A stretch of 64,000 nucleotides of DNA from Monodelphis domestica. Taxonomy: Eukaryota > Chordata > Mammalia > Didelphimorphia > Didelphidae. The number at the start of each line of letters is the position of its first letter. Within the stretch, counting starts at the first letter, position 1. Below, one piece after another: positions 12,467-22,740 of this stretch. The notes under the pieces were generated by a model. The model saw only the letters and a list, made by a program, of their open reading frames with translations, had not been told where the DNA came from and ran no database searches. The stretch is from the NCBI RefSeq assembly GCF_027887165.1, contig NC_077228.1:182756309-182820308 (forward strand), in the 5' to 3' direction. The position numbers and the translations under genes are program-made.

Positions 12467-12551
12467 CGTCTTCGAATCTAACTCATGATGGGGCTGAGCT
12501 AATACTTTATCTACACTTGCTGGGTCGGCAAACGTGACGAAACCGAAGCCT
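12467..12551 (-). CDS. MSI2: MSI2 exon 4 (RRM1 RNP1 motif)
   Basis: An 85-nt exon completing Arg and encoding [17 protein letters not shown], then [12 protein letters not shown], ending on a codon boundary. RGFGFVTF is the octamer RNP1 on beta-3, the main RNA-contacting motif of RRM1. The acceptor is TTTATTGCAG and the donor GTATGT (12466-12461). Intron 3 is 750 nt. One difference from human MSI2 as I remember it: Ala instead of Gly in VL(G/A)Q, which is the MSI1 state. The rest ([18 protein letters not shown]) is MSI2-like. Confidence 0.95.
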
Positions 12552-13301
12552 CTGCAATAAAACAAAGAGAAAAGAAAAAAAAGAAAAAGAAAAAGAGAAG
12601 GCTATTTTAAAGAAAAAGGCAAGAATGAATGAACCCCAGCCTGGAAATAGGCGCAAAAGTCTCCCCTCCCTCCTCCACCCCGCCCCGCTCGTTCCCCTCC
12701 CCCAGCCCATTCCTCTTACTCTCCCCAGCCATCCAGAAATGGGGGCGGGGGGGGGGGGGGATGAGGGTCAAAGGAGGAACAAGGGGAGGGAGCGCAGAGG
12801 TAACTTAGAAATTGCTCTGGCTCTCCAATCATTTGCCACCTCGGTTTCCTCTCCTCCACCTCCTCCCCTTAATGCTTTGTTTTATACCGAAGCATGCAGG
12901 GCAATAGAGATTCACCTTCCAATGAAGAGGCTCTAGACTTAGGGAACTGGGAGCATGGAAGAAGTGGAAATGTTTATGTGTGTGTATGTATGTGTGTAGA
13001 CGTTTAAACTATTTGCAAAGTGGATGCTGCAAAACGTCATTCAGGAGACGAAAAGGGGGGTGAAGAAAATATAGCATAAAGCAAACAGCCCCCCGGAGTT
13101 AAGTCCAAAAGATTGATCACTAATAATTTGGGAGAAGGGAAGGGAGGCCGGACAGCGAAGGAGGGAAGGTAGGGGCATTCATTGAAAAACAAAACAAAAC
13201 ACCACCACCCATTCTATCCCATTGATACTTCCACAACCTCCCCCAAAATAAAACTTTAACTTTGTTCTAAATAAAAACAAATTCAAAGGGGATGATTTTA
13301 C

Positions 13302-13383
13302 CTGGAGCGTTTGGTGGTGGGATCTCTCATGACCATACATTCTCTAATTTCTCCAAATTTGCTAAAATAGTCTCTAAGGCTAT
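13302..13383 (-). CDS. MSI2: MSI2 exon 3 (RRM1 helix 1 to strand 3)
   Basis: An 82-nt exon encoding [19 protein letters not shown] followed by RDPTTKRS and two bases of Arg. It forms helix alpha-1 and strands beta-2/3 of RRM1. The residues discriminate the paralogues: MSI1 reads GLREYFGQFGEVKECLVM and RDPLTKRS at these places, so this is MSI2. The acceptor is preceded by a long pyrimidine tract ending CTCCACAG; the donor is GTAAAA (13301-13296). Intron 2 is 323 nt. Confidence 0.96.
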
Positions 13384-13706
13384 CTGTGGAGAGAGAGACG
13401 GGGTGGGGGGGGGGAGGGAAGGTGTGGAAAAAAGAAAAAGCAATGCAAATTTTGATCACTGACAAACCCAAAAGTAATGTTTTCTTTCTTTCTTTCTTTG
13501 CATTTCTTGCACACACAGGGAAAAATACAGCAATAGAGGTCGAATAGAGGGCTCGGAAAGGATTTGCTATTTAAAAAAATAACCTTGCACAGGAGAAGTG
13601 GGGAGCCAATGGCGGGGGGTAGGGGGGGTCTGCACCGGGATAACAAAGAGCAATAAAGAAGCCAAGAAGGGGGGGTCCTAATCTCCCCCCTTCCCTCCTC
13701 CCTTAC

Positions 13707-13747
13707 CTGGTGAGGTTTGCCAGCTCAGGCCACCGATAAACATTTTA
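13707..13747 (-). CDS. MSI2: MSI2 exon 2 (RRM1 RNP2 motif)
   Basis: A 41-nt exon that completes Gly21 and encodes KMFIGGLSWQTSP plus the first base of Asp. KMFIGGL is the RNP2 strand (beta-1) of the first RNA-recognition motif, whose aromatic Phe stacks on RNA bases (RRM knowledge). The acceptor is TTCCTCTAG just above 13747 and the donor is GTAAGG at 13706-13701. Intron 1 is only 285 nt. The TSP ending matches MSI2; MSI1 has TTQ here. The exon is too short to appear as an open reading frame and was found by splicing logic. Confidence 0.95.
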
Positions 13748-14032
13748 CTAGAGGAAGAAAACATAACAGAAGTGAGCACAGATGTCAGATCGGCCATTTT
13801 GACGTGTAACTTACAAAAGCTAAAAGGAAGAGGGGGGGAGGAGAGAACTGGGAGGTGGGGGGGGGAAGGTTACAGCGAAATGCAATCAAACAAAGGTGTG
13901 GAACTTCCACGGGGGTGGAGGTGGAGGTAGAGGAGGGGAGGGAGAAGAAGACGTCCTACAAAATGCATGGTCGTCTCGGTTGCAAGGGGAACAATCCGAG
14001 AGGTGGTGGTGGAAAGGGGGTGGGAAACTTAC

Positions 14033-14094
14033 CCAGGGTCGTGTTGTGAGTCGTTTGGGCTTCCAGAGGTGGCTTGGCTCCCATCTGCCTCCAT
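14033..14094 (-). CDS. MSI2: MSI2 exon 1 (start codon, N-terminus)
   Basis: First coding exon of Musashi-2, a cytoplasmic RNA-binding protein that binds UAG-containing 3'UTR sites and controls translation in stem and progenitor cells (family knowledge). Read on the minus strand, ATG at 14094-14092 opens MEADGSQATSGSPNDSQHD, then PG; the exon ends after two bases of the Gly21 codon at a strong donor GTAAGT (14032-14027). The start has G at -3 and G at +4, a good Kozak context. Human MSI2, as I recall it, begins MEANGSQGTSGSANDSQHD, so the match is near-exact with a few conservative changes in the disordered tail. The paralogue MSI1 has a quite different N-terminus. Exons 1-5 total 312 nt, 104 residues, in one frame. 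No alternative first exon was seen. Confidence 0.95.
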
Positions 14095-14480
14095 ATCTGA
14101 GGCCCCCCCCGCCCCCCCACCCCAAAAAATAAAGCCCCACAGTGATCGGAGCAGAGCAGCGGCCAGCTACAAGCCCAAAGATCTCCCTCCTCCTCCTCCT
14201 CCTCCTTTTCCTCCTCCCCCCCCTCCCGAGCTACACCGAATCTCACAGAGACGGAGCCGGGGAAGCAGCGAGATCCGTCACACGTGGGATCAGCTTAGCT
14301 CAGCTCAGCTCAGCTCCTTCTCACCGCCCCCCCCCCCCACTCCTCCCCTGCCTCCCCCCCCATCCCCACCTCACCCCCTCCCTCTCCCCACCCCCATCTC
14401 CTCCTCCTCCTCCTCCCCCAGCGCACGTGGGGCGGAGTTCTAGAACGTCGTGTAACCAATCCCAGTGACGTCACGCAGCC
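14095..14480 (-). promoter_or_regulatory. MSI2: MSI2 5'UTR and core promoter
   Basis: A CpG-rich, TATA-less region directly upstream of the MSI2 ATG. Visible motifs: CRE palindrome TGACGTCA (14466-14473), CCAAT (14456-14460, plus strand), GC box GGGGCGG (14429-14435) overlapping E-box CACGTG (14424-14429), palindrome TTCTAGAA (14438-14445, a half heat-shock-type site), a second CACGTG near 14281-14286 and an AGCTC pentamer repeat (about 14295-14315). Sense-strand GGA repeats and long G runs fill 14101-14130 and 14185-14420. The start site cannot be fixed from sequence; factor binding is inference from motifs. Confidence 0.7.
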
Positions 14481-14900
14481 TGGTGCGGCCCCCTTCCCGC
14501 CCTCCTCCCACCCCCCAACAATCCCAGCGCGCGCGCACAGACACACATACACACACACTGACACACACACGCGCACACACTCACTCACACTCGCGCGCGC
14601 GCACACATATACACATATCGACCGACGGGACAGATGTGCACACGCACACATAAATACACACACATACGCACACGTACAGACGCGCGCGCGGATCGCACTA
14701 ACACCTAGCGACCCATCCTGACCCGGATCCTGCAGGCTGCAGCGCGAGGCGAGTGCAGAGGGAGAGGAGCTCCCTGAGTTCAGGATCTCCTGGGCTAGGG
14801 ATACCTGGAGAGGGGTGAAGGGGGCGCCTGATGGTGGGGGTGGGGCGGAGAATGAAAAAGAGGAGTCATACCTAACCTTAATAGCTAACGGGCGAGGGCA
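14140..14900. other. CpG island at MSI2 5' end
   Basis: CpG dinucleotides are clustered here (for example the GCGCGCGC runs near 14528, 14592 and 14681, and many isolated CGs) and are scarce in the flanking intergenic DNA. Such islands mark promoters of developmentally regulated vertebrate genes. Boundaries are judged by eye. Confidence 0.65.
14524..14695. repeat. (CA)n/(CG)n alternating purine-pyrimidine tract
   Basis: Interrupted CA and CG runs over about 170 bp, immediately upstream of the MSI2 promoter motifs. Alternating purine-pyrimidine DNA of this kind can adopt Z-form (established chemistry). Function here is unknown. Confidence 0.7.
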
Positions 14901-16080
14901 GACCGGGAGAACTAGCTGGCTTCTCCCTCCCTCCTGGGGAAGTATCCTGGGCACCACCGCCCCTCCATCCCTCCTCCTGTTCGGTTCACTCGGTTCAAAT
15001 TTGCCTGCCCTGGGGCCCCTGTCTAACCTGGAGCTGTCACCCGTCTCCGGGCTTCTCCCTTTTTCCTGTCCGATCGCAAAAAAAATTTAGGTCAAGGACA
15101 TCGGGAACAAACTTGGACTGGCCACGGAGTGGAGGCAGGGTGGGGTTTTATTTTGCTGGGGTCCCTTCTCTCCCACAAAAAAAAAAGAAACCACGACAAT
15201 CTACAACTTTAATCATTTCTTTCTCCTTGGAAATCATCTCTGGCCCCCACACTCTGGGACGTGCCACGCGGTTCCCCGGCTTTTCCTGAAAAACACTGCC
15301 CGGGGAAAGGTCTTCTTGGAACTTTGAGAAAGAGAGGCGGGTTCAGTATCCCGGACTAAGTGCCTGGGGGAAGGCTTTTAAGTTAATAATGCAGCTTTAA
15401 TATATATGCATATATACACGTCTCTTTATGGAGGTCAAGGCCAAAGGAAGTTGGTACAAAGTAAACGTAAAACGGGAGAAATCGTTCGTGTAAATTGGAA
15501 GCAATGGGGGAGGGGTCGTTCCCAAGGACTCTCCGGAGCTCATTTAATTGATATATTAAATATTTTATTATTTCCCAAGTTACCCATGCTAACGACCCTC
15601 CAGCCAAGGCACTAAAACCTATTAGGTATTAAAATATCATAAGACCCCTAAGGTTTTGAGGTTTGAGCTGCTCCAAAAAGTGGACTGGAGAAAAAAAAAA
15701 GGCTCAGCAGACATGCCACAGGATTCTTTCTCTGCTCACTACATGCTGCCCAAGATAACAAAGGCTTCAGTTGGCAGAGTACTTACTCTCCAAGGAGCTT
15801 ATAGCCCTTTGCACATACTGAATGTGCTATTTGCTCCTAGTACTCTGTTGCACTACTTGTAATCATTAAAATGGTAAGTTTTCAATGATCTAGCATTCGT
15901 CTTTCTGGTTAACTAAATAGTTCCTATATAAAATTTTATTCCATTATATTCTATCTTGTAAAGTACTACAAAATTGAAATTAATCAAATATCATTAGTTA
16001 AATAGTATATGCCTACCCTCAAGGTGCTTCTATTTCAAAGAGACCTGATTATCCAATTTTAGAGGAAAAGGGCAGAATAT
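14700..16080. other. MSI2 upstream flank, unique
   Basis: GC-rich to about 15,350, then AT-rich. No exon, divergent gene or repeat was recognised. Confidence 0.4.
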
Positions 16081-16084
16081 GGTC

Positions 16085-16182
16085 CATTTATGTTGTTTGA
16101 CTGTGCCAACTCTTTCATGACCCCATTTGGAGTTTTCTTGGCAAAGATTCTGGACTATTTCCTTCTCTAGCTCATTAAAAGA
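16085..16182 (-). repeat. SINE-B fragment
   Basis: Tail half of reverse SINE-B: 'tcatgaccccatttggag', 'cttggcaaagattctgg', 'ttccttctctagctcatt'. It is cut off where a SINE-A begins. Confidence 0.75.
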
Positions 16183-16378
16183 AAAAAAAAAATTAACCCT
16201 TACCCATTGTCTTAGAAGCAATACTGTGTATTGGTTCCAAAGGTAAGGGCTAGATAATTGGAGTTAAATGACTTGCCCAGGGTCACACTTCGAGGGAGTG
16301 TCTGAGTCTGGATTTGAACTCTGGTCTTCCTGACACCAGGCAGAATATCATCCACTGGTTACCTATAGCTGCCCTATG
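16183..16378 (-). repeat. SINE-A copy
   Basis: Reverse copy: 'aacccttacccattgtctta', 'gcccagggtcacacttcg', 'tatagctgccc'. It abuts the SINE-B fragment. Confidence 0.8.
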
Positions 16379-17075
16379 ACTAAAATTATATTCTCAGTTT
16401 AATCTTTGATGATTCAATAAGCATTTTTGGATCTTGATGGCATCAATCACTATTTTACCATAGGTGTGTGAAGTGCCAGTTTTCCGGATGGCAGGTGTGT
16501 ATTTGTATTGCATTTTAGATTTATGCAGTATTTCAATATGTTTGCATAGTTATTCTTCCTTGTATCAGTGTTCCTTTGCATCTTTTCTTTCATTTATCCT
16601 TGCTTCTCTAACAGTTCTAGAGGAAGACTCCCTCCTCAGTAAGGAGAGGCTGTGCATACATGTTAGTCATAATCTTTCTTCAAGTTGGTTCTGTTTGTTT
16701 CCTTGTTAAAAAAGAAAGTTTATTAGGGGAGGGCCAGGGAAGAGCTGTGAAGAATAAAGGGTCCTATATCTGGAAATGATGGGTATAAGAATAAAAGACA
16801 AAAGCATCAATAAAAGTATTTAAATTGCATCAATAAAACTTATTTTTAAAAATAGTAACAAGAAGAGGGTGTTCCTTTCCCCACATCAGAAATAGTTTTA
16901 AATGGTATTTGTTGAATTGAACTGAAGCATGGCCAAGTCAATAACGGCTGAACTAGAATCCAGATCTCTAGTACTCCTTTGAATCAGCTTTAATTAAAAA
17001 ACTCCAGCAACTGAGAGTCAGTATTATGCATTTAGCTTTCAATAATATCTTCAATTTGATATTTTCAAGGTGCTC
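16379..17075. other. Intergenic, no feature seen
   Basis: AT-rich sequence without a recognised gene or repeat; the open frame from 16464 has no recognisable motif. Confidence 0.35.
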
Positions 17076-17079
17076 TATC

Positions 17080-17230
17080 ATCTGTTCTCTCATCATCCAT
17101 TTATCTTTGCTACCATCTTGTGAATAGCTAAGGTTGGCAAGGCTCCCATTTCACAGGTGAAGAAACTGAGGCATGGAAGCTTTGAATGATTCAACCTAAG
17201 TATCAATTTGGAAGGCTGGATTCAGATCTA
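17080..17230 (-). repeat. MIR fragment
   Basis: Reverse MIR: 'cccatttcacaggtgaagaa' with flanking weak matches. Confidence 0.5.
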
Positions 17231-18550
17231 CAGCCTTTGAGAGCTGGAAAAGGCCTTATGGATCAGTTAAATTCATCCCTCTCCTCTGACAGATGGGAAA
17301 AAGAAAGCCAAGAGGTGGAGTGTCAACAAAAGTCAGAGTTCACCAGCAGAAACAAACCTAGAACATGAATTTCCTAGAACAGCTTCTAAGCTGGTCCTTA
17401 TTTAGTATCCTTTTTTTTTTTAATGCAAAACCTCCTTCTACTTTTAGAATATCTCAGAAAACCCGAGGAAGCAAATTCTGGATGATTTGTGTATAGTGCT
17501 TTCAGGCATATGGGTAATTTTGTTTTGTTTTCTTTGTGGGGATATTTAATGAAAGGAAATGTGGACCAAACAGCAGAGTGGGAGGGAGCAGGCCTGCTTT
17601 CTATTCTCAGCCTTGTTAATGACTGCTTGACCTTGTGGGAATTCACTATGTGAAACCTCAGTCTCCCCATCTGTAAACAGGTTTGAAAAAAAGAGAGAGA
17701 GCAACATGGAGTTATGATTCAAATGAAATCATTCACAAAGAGCTTTCGAAATGCTCCCACCAAATGAGCTATATATTAGCTATAACATGGGATTCGTGTA
17801 TTATTAATATCATCACACCGGAACACATTTCATATACAATTACCTAAAACTCTGCTTTGGAATATCCCTGGGCTTGTCCCCGTTGCATACTTATAAAAGG
17901 TCACTGTCAAAATAAAAATATATATAGGATTTAAATGTCTTCATTCCATTACTAACAGCCATGTGCATGGTTTAAATTGGAAAAGAAAGATTCATTTCAA
18001 CTTCTTTGCCACCTAACACGCTTTGTGCAGTCTGGTATCCCATTTCATCTCTAAGCTACTCTAAAAGGGATTCATGCAGCCATGTCTTAGAGTAACACAG
18101 GTCTTGAATTTAGGTTGTTGACTATCCAAGAATTTTCCCTCCTCTTCACAAAAAAAAGAAAAAAAATTCCTGGGGGGAGAAGAAAGAGGAAGGGTGGAAT
18201 TAATCAAGTCATTTTTATTTATGAAAAGTTTCACAAACTGAAATTCCAGGTCTGAGTTTTGTGGCTGGCTGTGACTTCTTAAGCAAACTAGTTGTTTTTT
18301 ACACCACAGAGGTTTCTGAACATGTTTACAAATTTGGGGCTTTTCCCAGAAACAGTGAACAAGCCCCCGAGGTTCAAGATTTCCACTGTATTTGTGAAGT
18401 TGTAGCCCATGAAACCCAGAATGGTAGCTTCCCAGCAGAGCCATAACTGAAGGTGTAATGGTAAAATTTTTGAAACCCTAGAGGAGAAAAGTTTCAAAAG
18501 ACTTTTTAGAGAGAAAAAGAAATACAGGGATAGGATTAAATTATATGTAA
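17231..18550. other. Intergenic, mostly unclassified
   Basis: A weak forward MIR-like piece lies around 17590-17780 ('cagtctccccatctgtaaac'). The rest, including the open frames at 18061-18497, shows no recognisable protein similarity. Confidence 0.35.
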
Positions 18551-18804
18551 AGTGATATATTTATATATATATATATATATACATATATATAGTAATTTTT
18601 GTCACTTTTTCTTTGAATCTCTGAGGCCTGCCACACACAGTTAAGTACTCAATAAATGTTTATTGGATCTGATTTAATTGTATACAGTAAACTTTTCAAA
18701 AAATCCTTTACTTATCTAAAATCACTCTGGTGGCTTACAGTTCTATAACCATATTATAATAACTCGATTCACTACTAAATGATTGTATTTAGAATATTTT
18801 GAGG

Positions 18805-18995
18805 GGTGTAGCTGGGTGGCTCAGTGGATTGAGAGCCAGACCTAGAGATGAGAGGTTCTAGGTCCAAATCTGGCCTCAGTTACTTCCTTGCTCTGTAACC
18901 CTGGAAGTCACTTAACACCCATTGTCTAGCCCTTACCATTCTTCAGCCCTGGAACCAATACATAGTATTGGTTCTAAGATGGAAGTTAAGGGTTA
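18805..18995 (+). repeat. SINE-A copy
   Basis: Forward copy: 'agctgggtggctcagtggat', 'ggtccaaatctggcctcag', 'taagatggaagttaagggtt'. A short TA run lies at 18559-18590, just upstream. Confidence 0.88.
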
Positions 18996-19387
18996 AAAAA
19001 AAAGAATATTTGGAAATGTGGAGGCCCCCAGAGTCAAGAGGAGAGGGGAAATAGAACAATTGGAGTAATTTTTTTTTAATTTGGTAGAAAAATATTAGTC
19101 CTTCAAAACAGAATCCTCCTTCCCTACCCACTCAAAAAAAGTTTTCTAGGTTTTTTTTCCCCTGAAACATAATTTAAGATGTATAAATAGGAATGTTTAC
19201 ACCCCCTGTTGTTTCATGAGCTATATGTAGCTGACCCTCAGCTCCCTCCCCACCCTTTATGGGACTCCACAATGGGAAATGCCCCCAAGAACAAATGAAT
19301 AAAAATGATCCATACTCTCAGTAAGTTCATAGCCTTGAACTGAGTACAGGACATTGTACTAGGGGCTATGAAGAGAAAAGAAAGAGA

Positions 19388-19490
19388 GAGGAAGGAAGGA
19401 AGGAAGGAAGGAAGGAAGGAAGGAAGGAAGGAAGGAAGGAAGGGAGAGAGGGAGGGAGGGGGGGAGGGGGGGAGGAAGGAAGGAAGGAAA
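19388..19490 (+). repeat. (GGAA)n microsatellite
   Basis: About 13 GGAA units, then degenerate GGGA/GGGG purine sequence. Confidence 0.95.
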
Positions 19491-19611
19491 GCATTTCTTC
19501 TGTGAGAGTATGATGAAGGTTATAGCCAGAGTGGCTTGGAGGAACCCATATGAAATTGCAATAAAGAGATTATTATGAGGCAACTGCTTTCCAGTCTCTT
19601 GACAATATCTG

Positions 19612-19800
19612 AATGTGGTGTTGTTGTTAGTTGTTAGTCCATCATTTTCTAAGAGGACCAAGGGCATTGTGGAATGATGTCTTGACAGGTGTGAATTGGA
19701 TTGAAGTGAGGCAGAGTTGCTCTACATCTTCTCTCTTCTAGTAGTCCAAGTCCAGTGGCAGGACAAAAATCAGGGCAACTGGTGATGAATTATAGAGGTA
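19612..19800 (-). repeat. SINE-C 3' part
   Basis: Reverse complement of the SINE-C tail half: 'ttctaagaggaccaagg', 'tgaattggattgaagtgagg', 'gtccagtggcaggacaaaa'. Confidence 0.75.
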
Positions 19801-20285
19801 AGCACTGGAGTTGACCATACTTTAGGGAAGACATTGATGAACCAAAAAATTCCCACAAGAGTATAACTAAGATAATAAAGGACTTGTAATTCTTATAGGA
19901 ATTTTTTTAGCAACTTAATTTGCTTTATTTGTGGCACTACCAGTCAGATGATACAGTTGCAGATAAAAGCAATTGGCTGAAGAGTCTCATTATAGAAAGT
20001 TAGTGACATGAGTAGTTCTAGTTGAAGTTTAAACAATGAAAAACAAGGTTTCCATTTTAGATGGGACCAACGACAGAACTGATCATTTAAAAAATTAAAA
20101 TATAGACATTTCTATTACTTTTTCTCCCCTTTTTTCTGTCAAAACTATATAGATAACGGGGGAACCTCACACTTAACAAAATACTCTAAGTATATATACA
20201 GAATTCTGTGAGAGTAGTTAAACTTTGTTATTAATAACGATGACATGAAACAGAATGCTATAAGAATACGATTTATATAAGAATG
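19801..20285. other. Intergenic, no feature seen
   Basis: AT-rich sequence without recognisable gene or repeat. Confidence 0.35.
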
Positions 20286-20289
20286 GGAT

Positions 20290-20405
20290 GAGGTGGGGCA
20301 GCTAAGTGGTTCAGTGGTTTGAGAGCCCTGTCTAGAGATAGGTCTTGGGTTCAAAACTTTCTTGCTGTGTGACCCTGGGCAAGGCATTTAACTCCCTTTG
20401 CCTAT
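20290..20405 (+). repeat. SINE-A, partial
   Basis: Head half only: 'ggggcagctaagtggttcag' to 'gtgaccctgggcaaggcatt'. Confidence 0.8.
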
Positions 20406-20479
20406 TTTAAAAGAAATGGGTTGAAGGAACCAGCAACAAAACCAGCAACTAAAGTTCAGCTAATAGACCTGGGCCAGAT

Positions 20480-20745
20480 GTGATAACTGTTTTCAAGTAA
20501 GTACTCAACAATAATGATATATTATTGATACAGCAATTTAAGATTTGAAAAGGGCTTTAAATACAATAGTTTATTTGCTCTTCTTAACCCTATGAGGGAG
20601 TTGCTAGTGTTATAATTTTACAGAGAAGGAAAATGAGGTTTTGAGATGTTAAATTACTTACTAGGGGACATTCTTGGGAAGTATATGAGGCAGGATTCAA
20701 ACTCAAGTCTTCCTGACCCCCCCCCCCCAGCCCAGCCCAATATAT
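20480..20745 (-). repeat. MIR fragment
   Basis: Reverse MIR: 'aaccctatgagggagttgct', 'attttacagagaaggaaaat', 'caaactcaagtcttcctgac'. Confidence 0.6.
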
Positions 20746-21009
20746 ACCACATCACCCTGTGGCCTGTATTTGAAGGGATGTCCCTTAGAAGAGAGATTAC
20801 ACTTGCCCCTTTCTGTTCCAAGGGATTCATGTTCATTAACCTTATTAATTATAAGGTCATATGTATATATAATTAATTCAAAATTAAGAGCAATGGATAG
20901 ATTGATTTTTTAAATTCTGTTCCTTTGATTTCTCTCATATCTATGGAGCACCCTTCCTCAATCCACTCCCCCCTCCCTCCCCATTCTTGCCAAGGTAGAG
21001 TTATGGCAT

Positions 21010-21195
21010 CATAGAAAGAGCTAGAAGTGACCCTTAGAAACCCTCTAGTTCAACACCTAATATGGCATCATATTAGAGATGAAAAAACTGAAACTCAGGG
21101 CAGTTAAGCAATTTTTCCAAGGTCACCCAGGTAATAAGTGAGAGAAGTAGGACTGATCCTTCAATTCCATTGCTCTTTCTATTAAACTAGCTGTT
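21010..21195 (-). repeat. MIR-related SINE
   Basis: Reverse order 'agaaagagctagaagtgacc', 'gatgaaaaaactgaaactca', 'ttccaaggtcacccaggtaa'. Confidence 0.55.
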
Positions 21196-21499
21196 ATCGA
21201 ATTTTTGGCCTCAGAATCTTTTCAAACCCTTAAAAATTATTGAGCTCCCCCCCAAAGGCTTTTGTCTATGTGGATTATATTTATTGATATTTTTCATGTT
21301 ATTAATTAATAATTGACTGGATGTGAGGAAGCAGAATGAGAGCCCTTCCTGCATCTCAGCAGTAATTGTGATTTTAAAAATCTTTGTATTATTACAAAAT
21401 AGTTTTGATTTTGAGGACCTCCTGGAGAGCAACACTTTTGAGAACCTCTGCACTAGATCATGATACCCTCGTCTTAACTTGCCTTGTATTACTGAGAAG

Positions 21500-21680
21500 T
21501 AGTATAGACACGGCTGGGAAGGACTCCAGAGGTCAGTAAGTCTAAACCTGTCCTTCTAGTGAAAAGTGACTAAAGTATTCCGAGCGATTAAGACTTGCCC
21601 AGGGTCACAACCCTCATAAGTGTTTGAGGCAGGATTAGAACCTAGGTTTTCCTAACTCCAAGTCCCTATCTAATACGTTA
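21500..21680 (-). repeat. MIR-related SINE
   Basis: Reverse order 'ctgggaaggactccagaggt', 'cttgcccagggtcacaac', 'ttcctaactccaagtccc'. Confidence 0.55.
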
Positions 21681-22740
21681 CTTAATCATTTCTCAGCGTG
21701 CTTGTGAATAATAACCGGCAGCACTTTGGTTTGATGATTGGGAAATATTCATCACACTTCCATCAGAGCCTGGTAGGCTGCTTCAAAGACTAAACGGTAG
21801 GTAATACAACCAAGGGAACGATAATATTCTTCCCACGTCGTTCCTTTCCACCTGGAATCTATTTGTTCTTCTTGTCCCGTAGGCTCTATCTTCCATTTTC
21901 TCCTACCTAATCACTTCCCAGTTTCATGCTGGTGAAAGATTCCTGCGCCCCAGAAGACAGTGGGGATTACTTTCAACTCCACGCTGTGCTGTAGACCTTT
22001 CTTTGCACTTTCCACCTAAGTATGCTCTGGGAACTCCCGCGATAGTGACCTGGTGGTGAGCTCTTCTGGAATTGATACAGCTGGAGGCAGGCGGGGCTCT
22101 CACGCCCCTCCCTCACGTCCAGTCAATGCTTTCTCTGGGGGATCTCAACCTTCCCTAAGCCACACTCACCTGCCCACCGACACACCGAACTTAGAATTTA
22201 GAACTGAACAAAAAATAGCTGTAGTTGGGTTTGGCAGCGTGTACTTGGTGTCTTTTCCTTTATCCACTTACTTATACAGTGCTACCTGTAGCTCAGGAAA
22301 GGGGCGAGCTGAGGCACCATAAAAGTAATTTGTGGAATTCCTGGGAAAAGAGGAAACAAAGTTGAGGAGAGGAATGGAGAATTGGCCCTTTTTGCCAGGG
22401 ATTTTTAAGTCGTGTCTAGCAATGGGAATCACTGCCCTCTTCTGGACAATCAAGGGGTTACTGCTCCTATGAGTATTGGCTCCCTCTACTGGCTGAGTAA
22501 GGGAACCTGGTGTCTCTCCGGCAGAAACTCAGAATTCTGAGTTCAAGACCTGGAAGTCTCCTGTTAATGCTATCCAAGTTCTCAGGTCTCATTTATTTGG
22601 ATCAAAGGGCCCCAACAACACAACAAGGCCCAAATACCATTTACACAAATGCTAAATAATGAATTCTAAAAGATTGAAAAATTAAAGATTATAAAAAGAG
22701 AAAATCAATAATGTAATCTGCCCTGACTCAGTCCTAAATC
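21681..22740. other. Intergenic, unique-looking
   Basis: About 1 kb without recognised repeats and with a few CpGs. No coding motif was seen in the open frames at 22053-22322 or its complement. Confidence 0.35.

Noticed and set aside
13956..14246. Frame running across the MSI2 start codon, possible overlapping upstream ORF
   Set aside because: It begins at GTG, not ATG, and continues into intron 1; nothing supports its use.
14310..14957. 215-codon minus-strand frame in the MSI2 CpG island
   Set aside because: Low-complexity translation of CA/CG and CCT repeats, out of register with MSI2 and without a recognisable domain.
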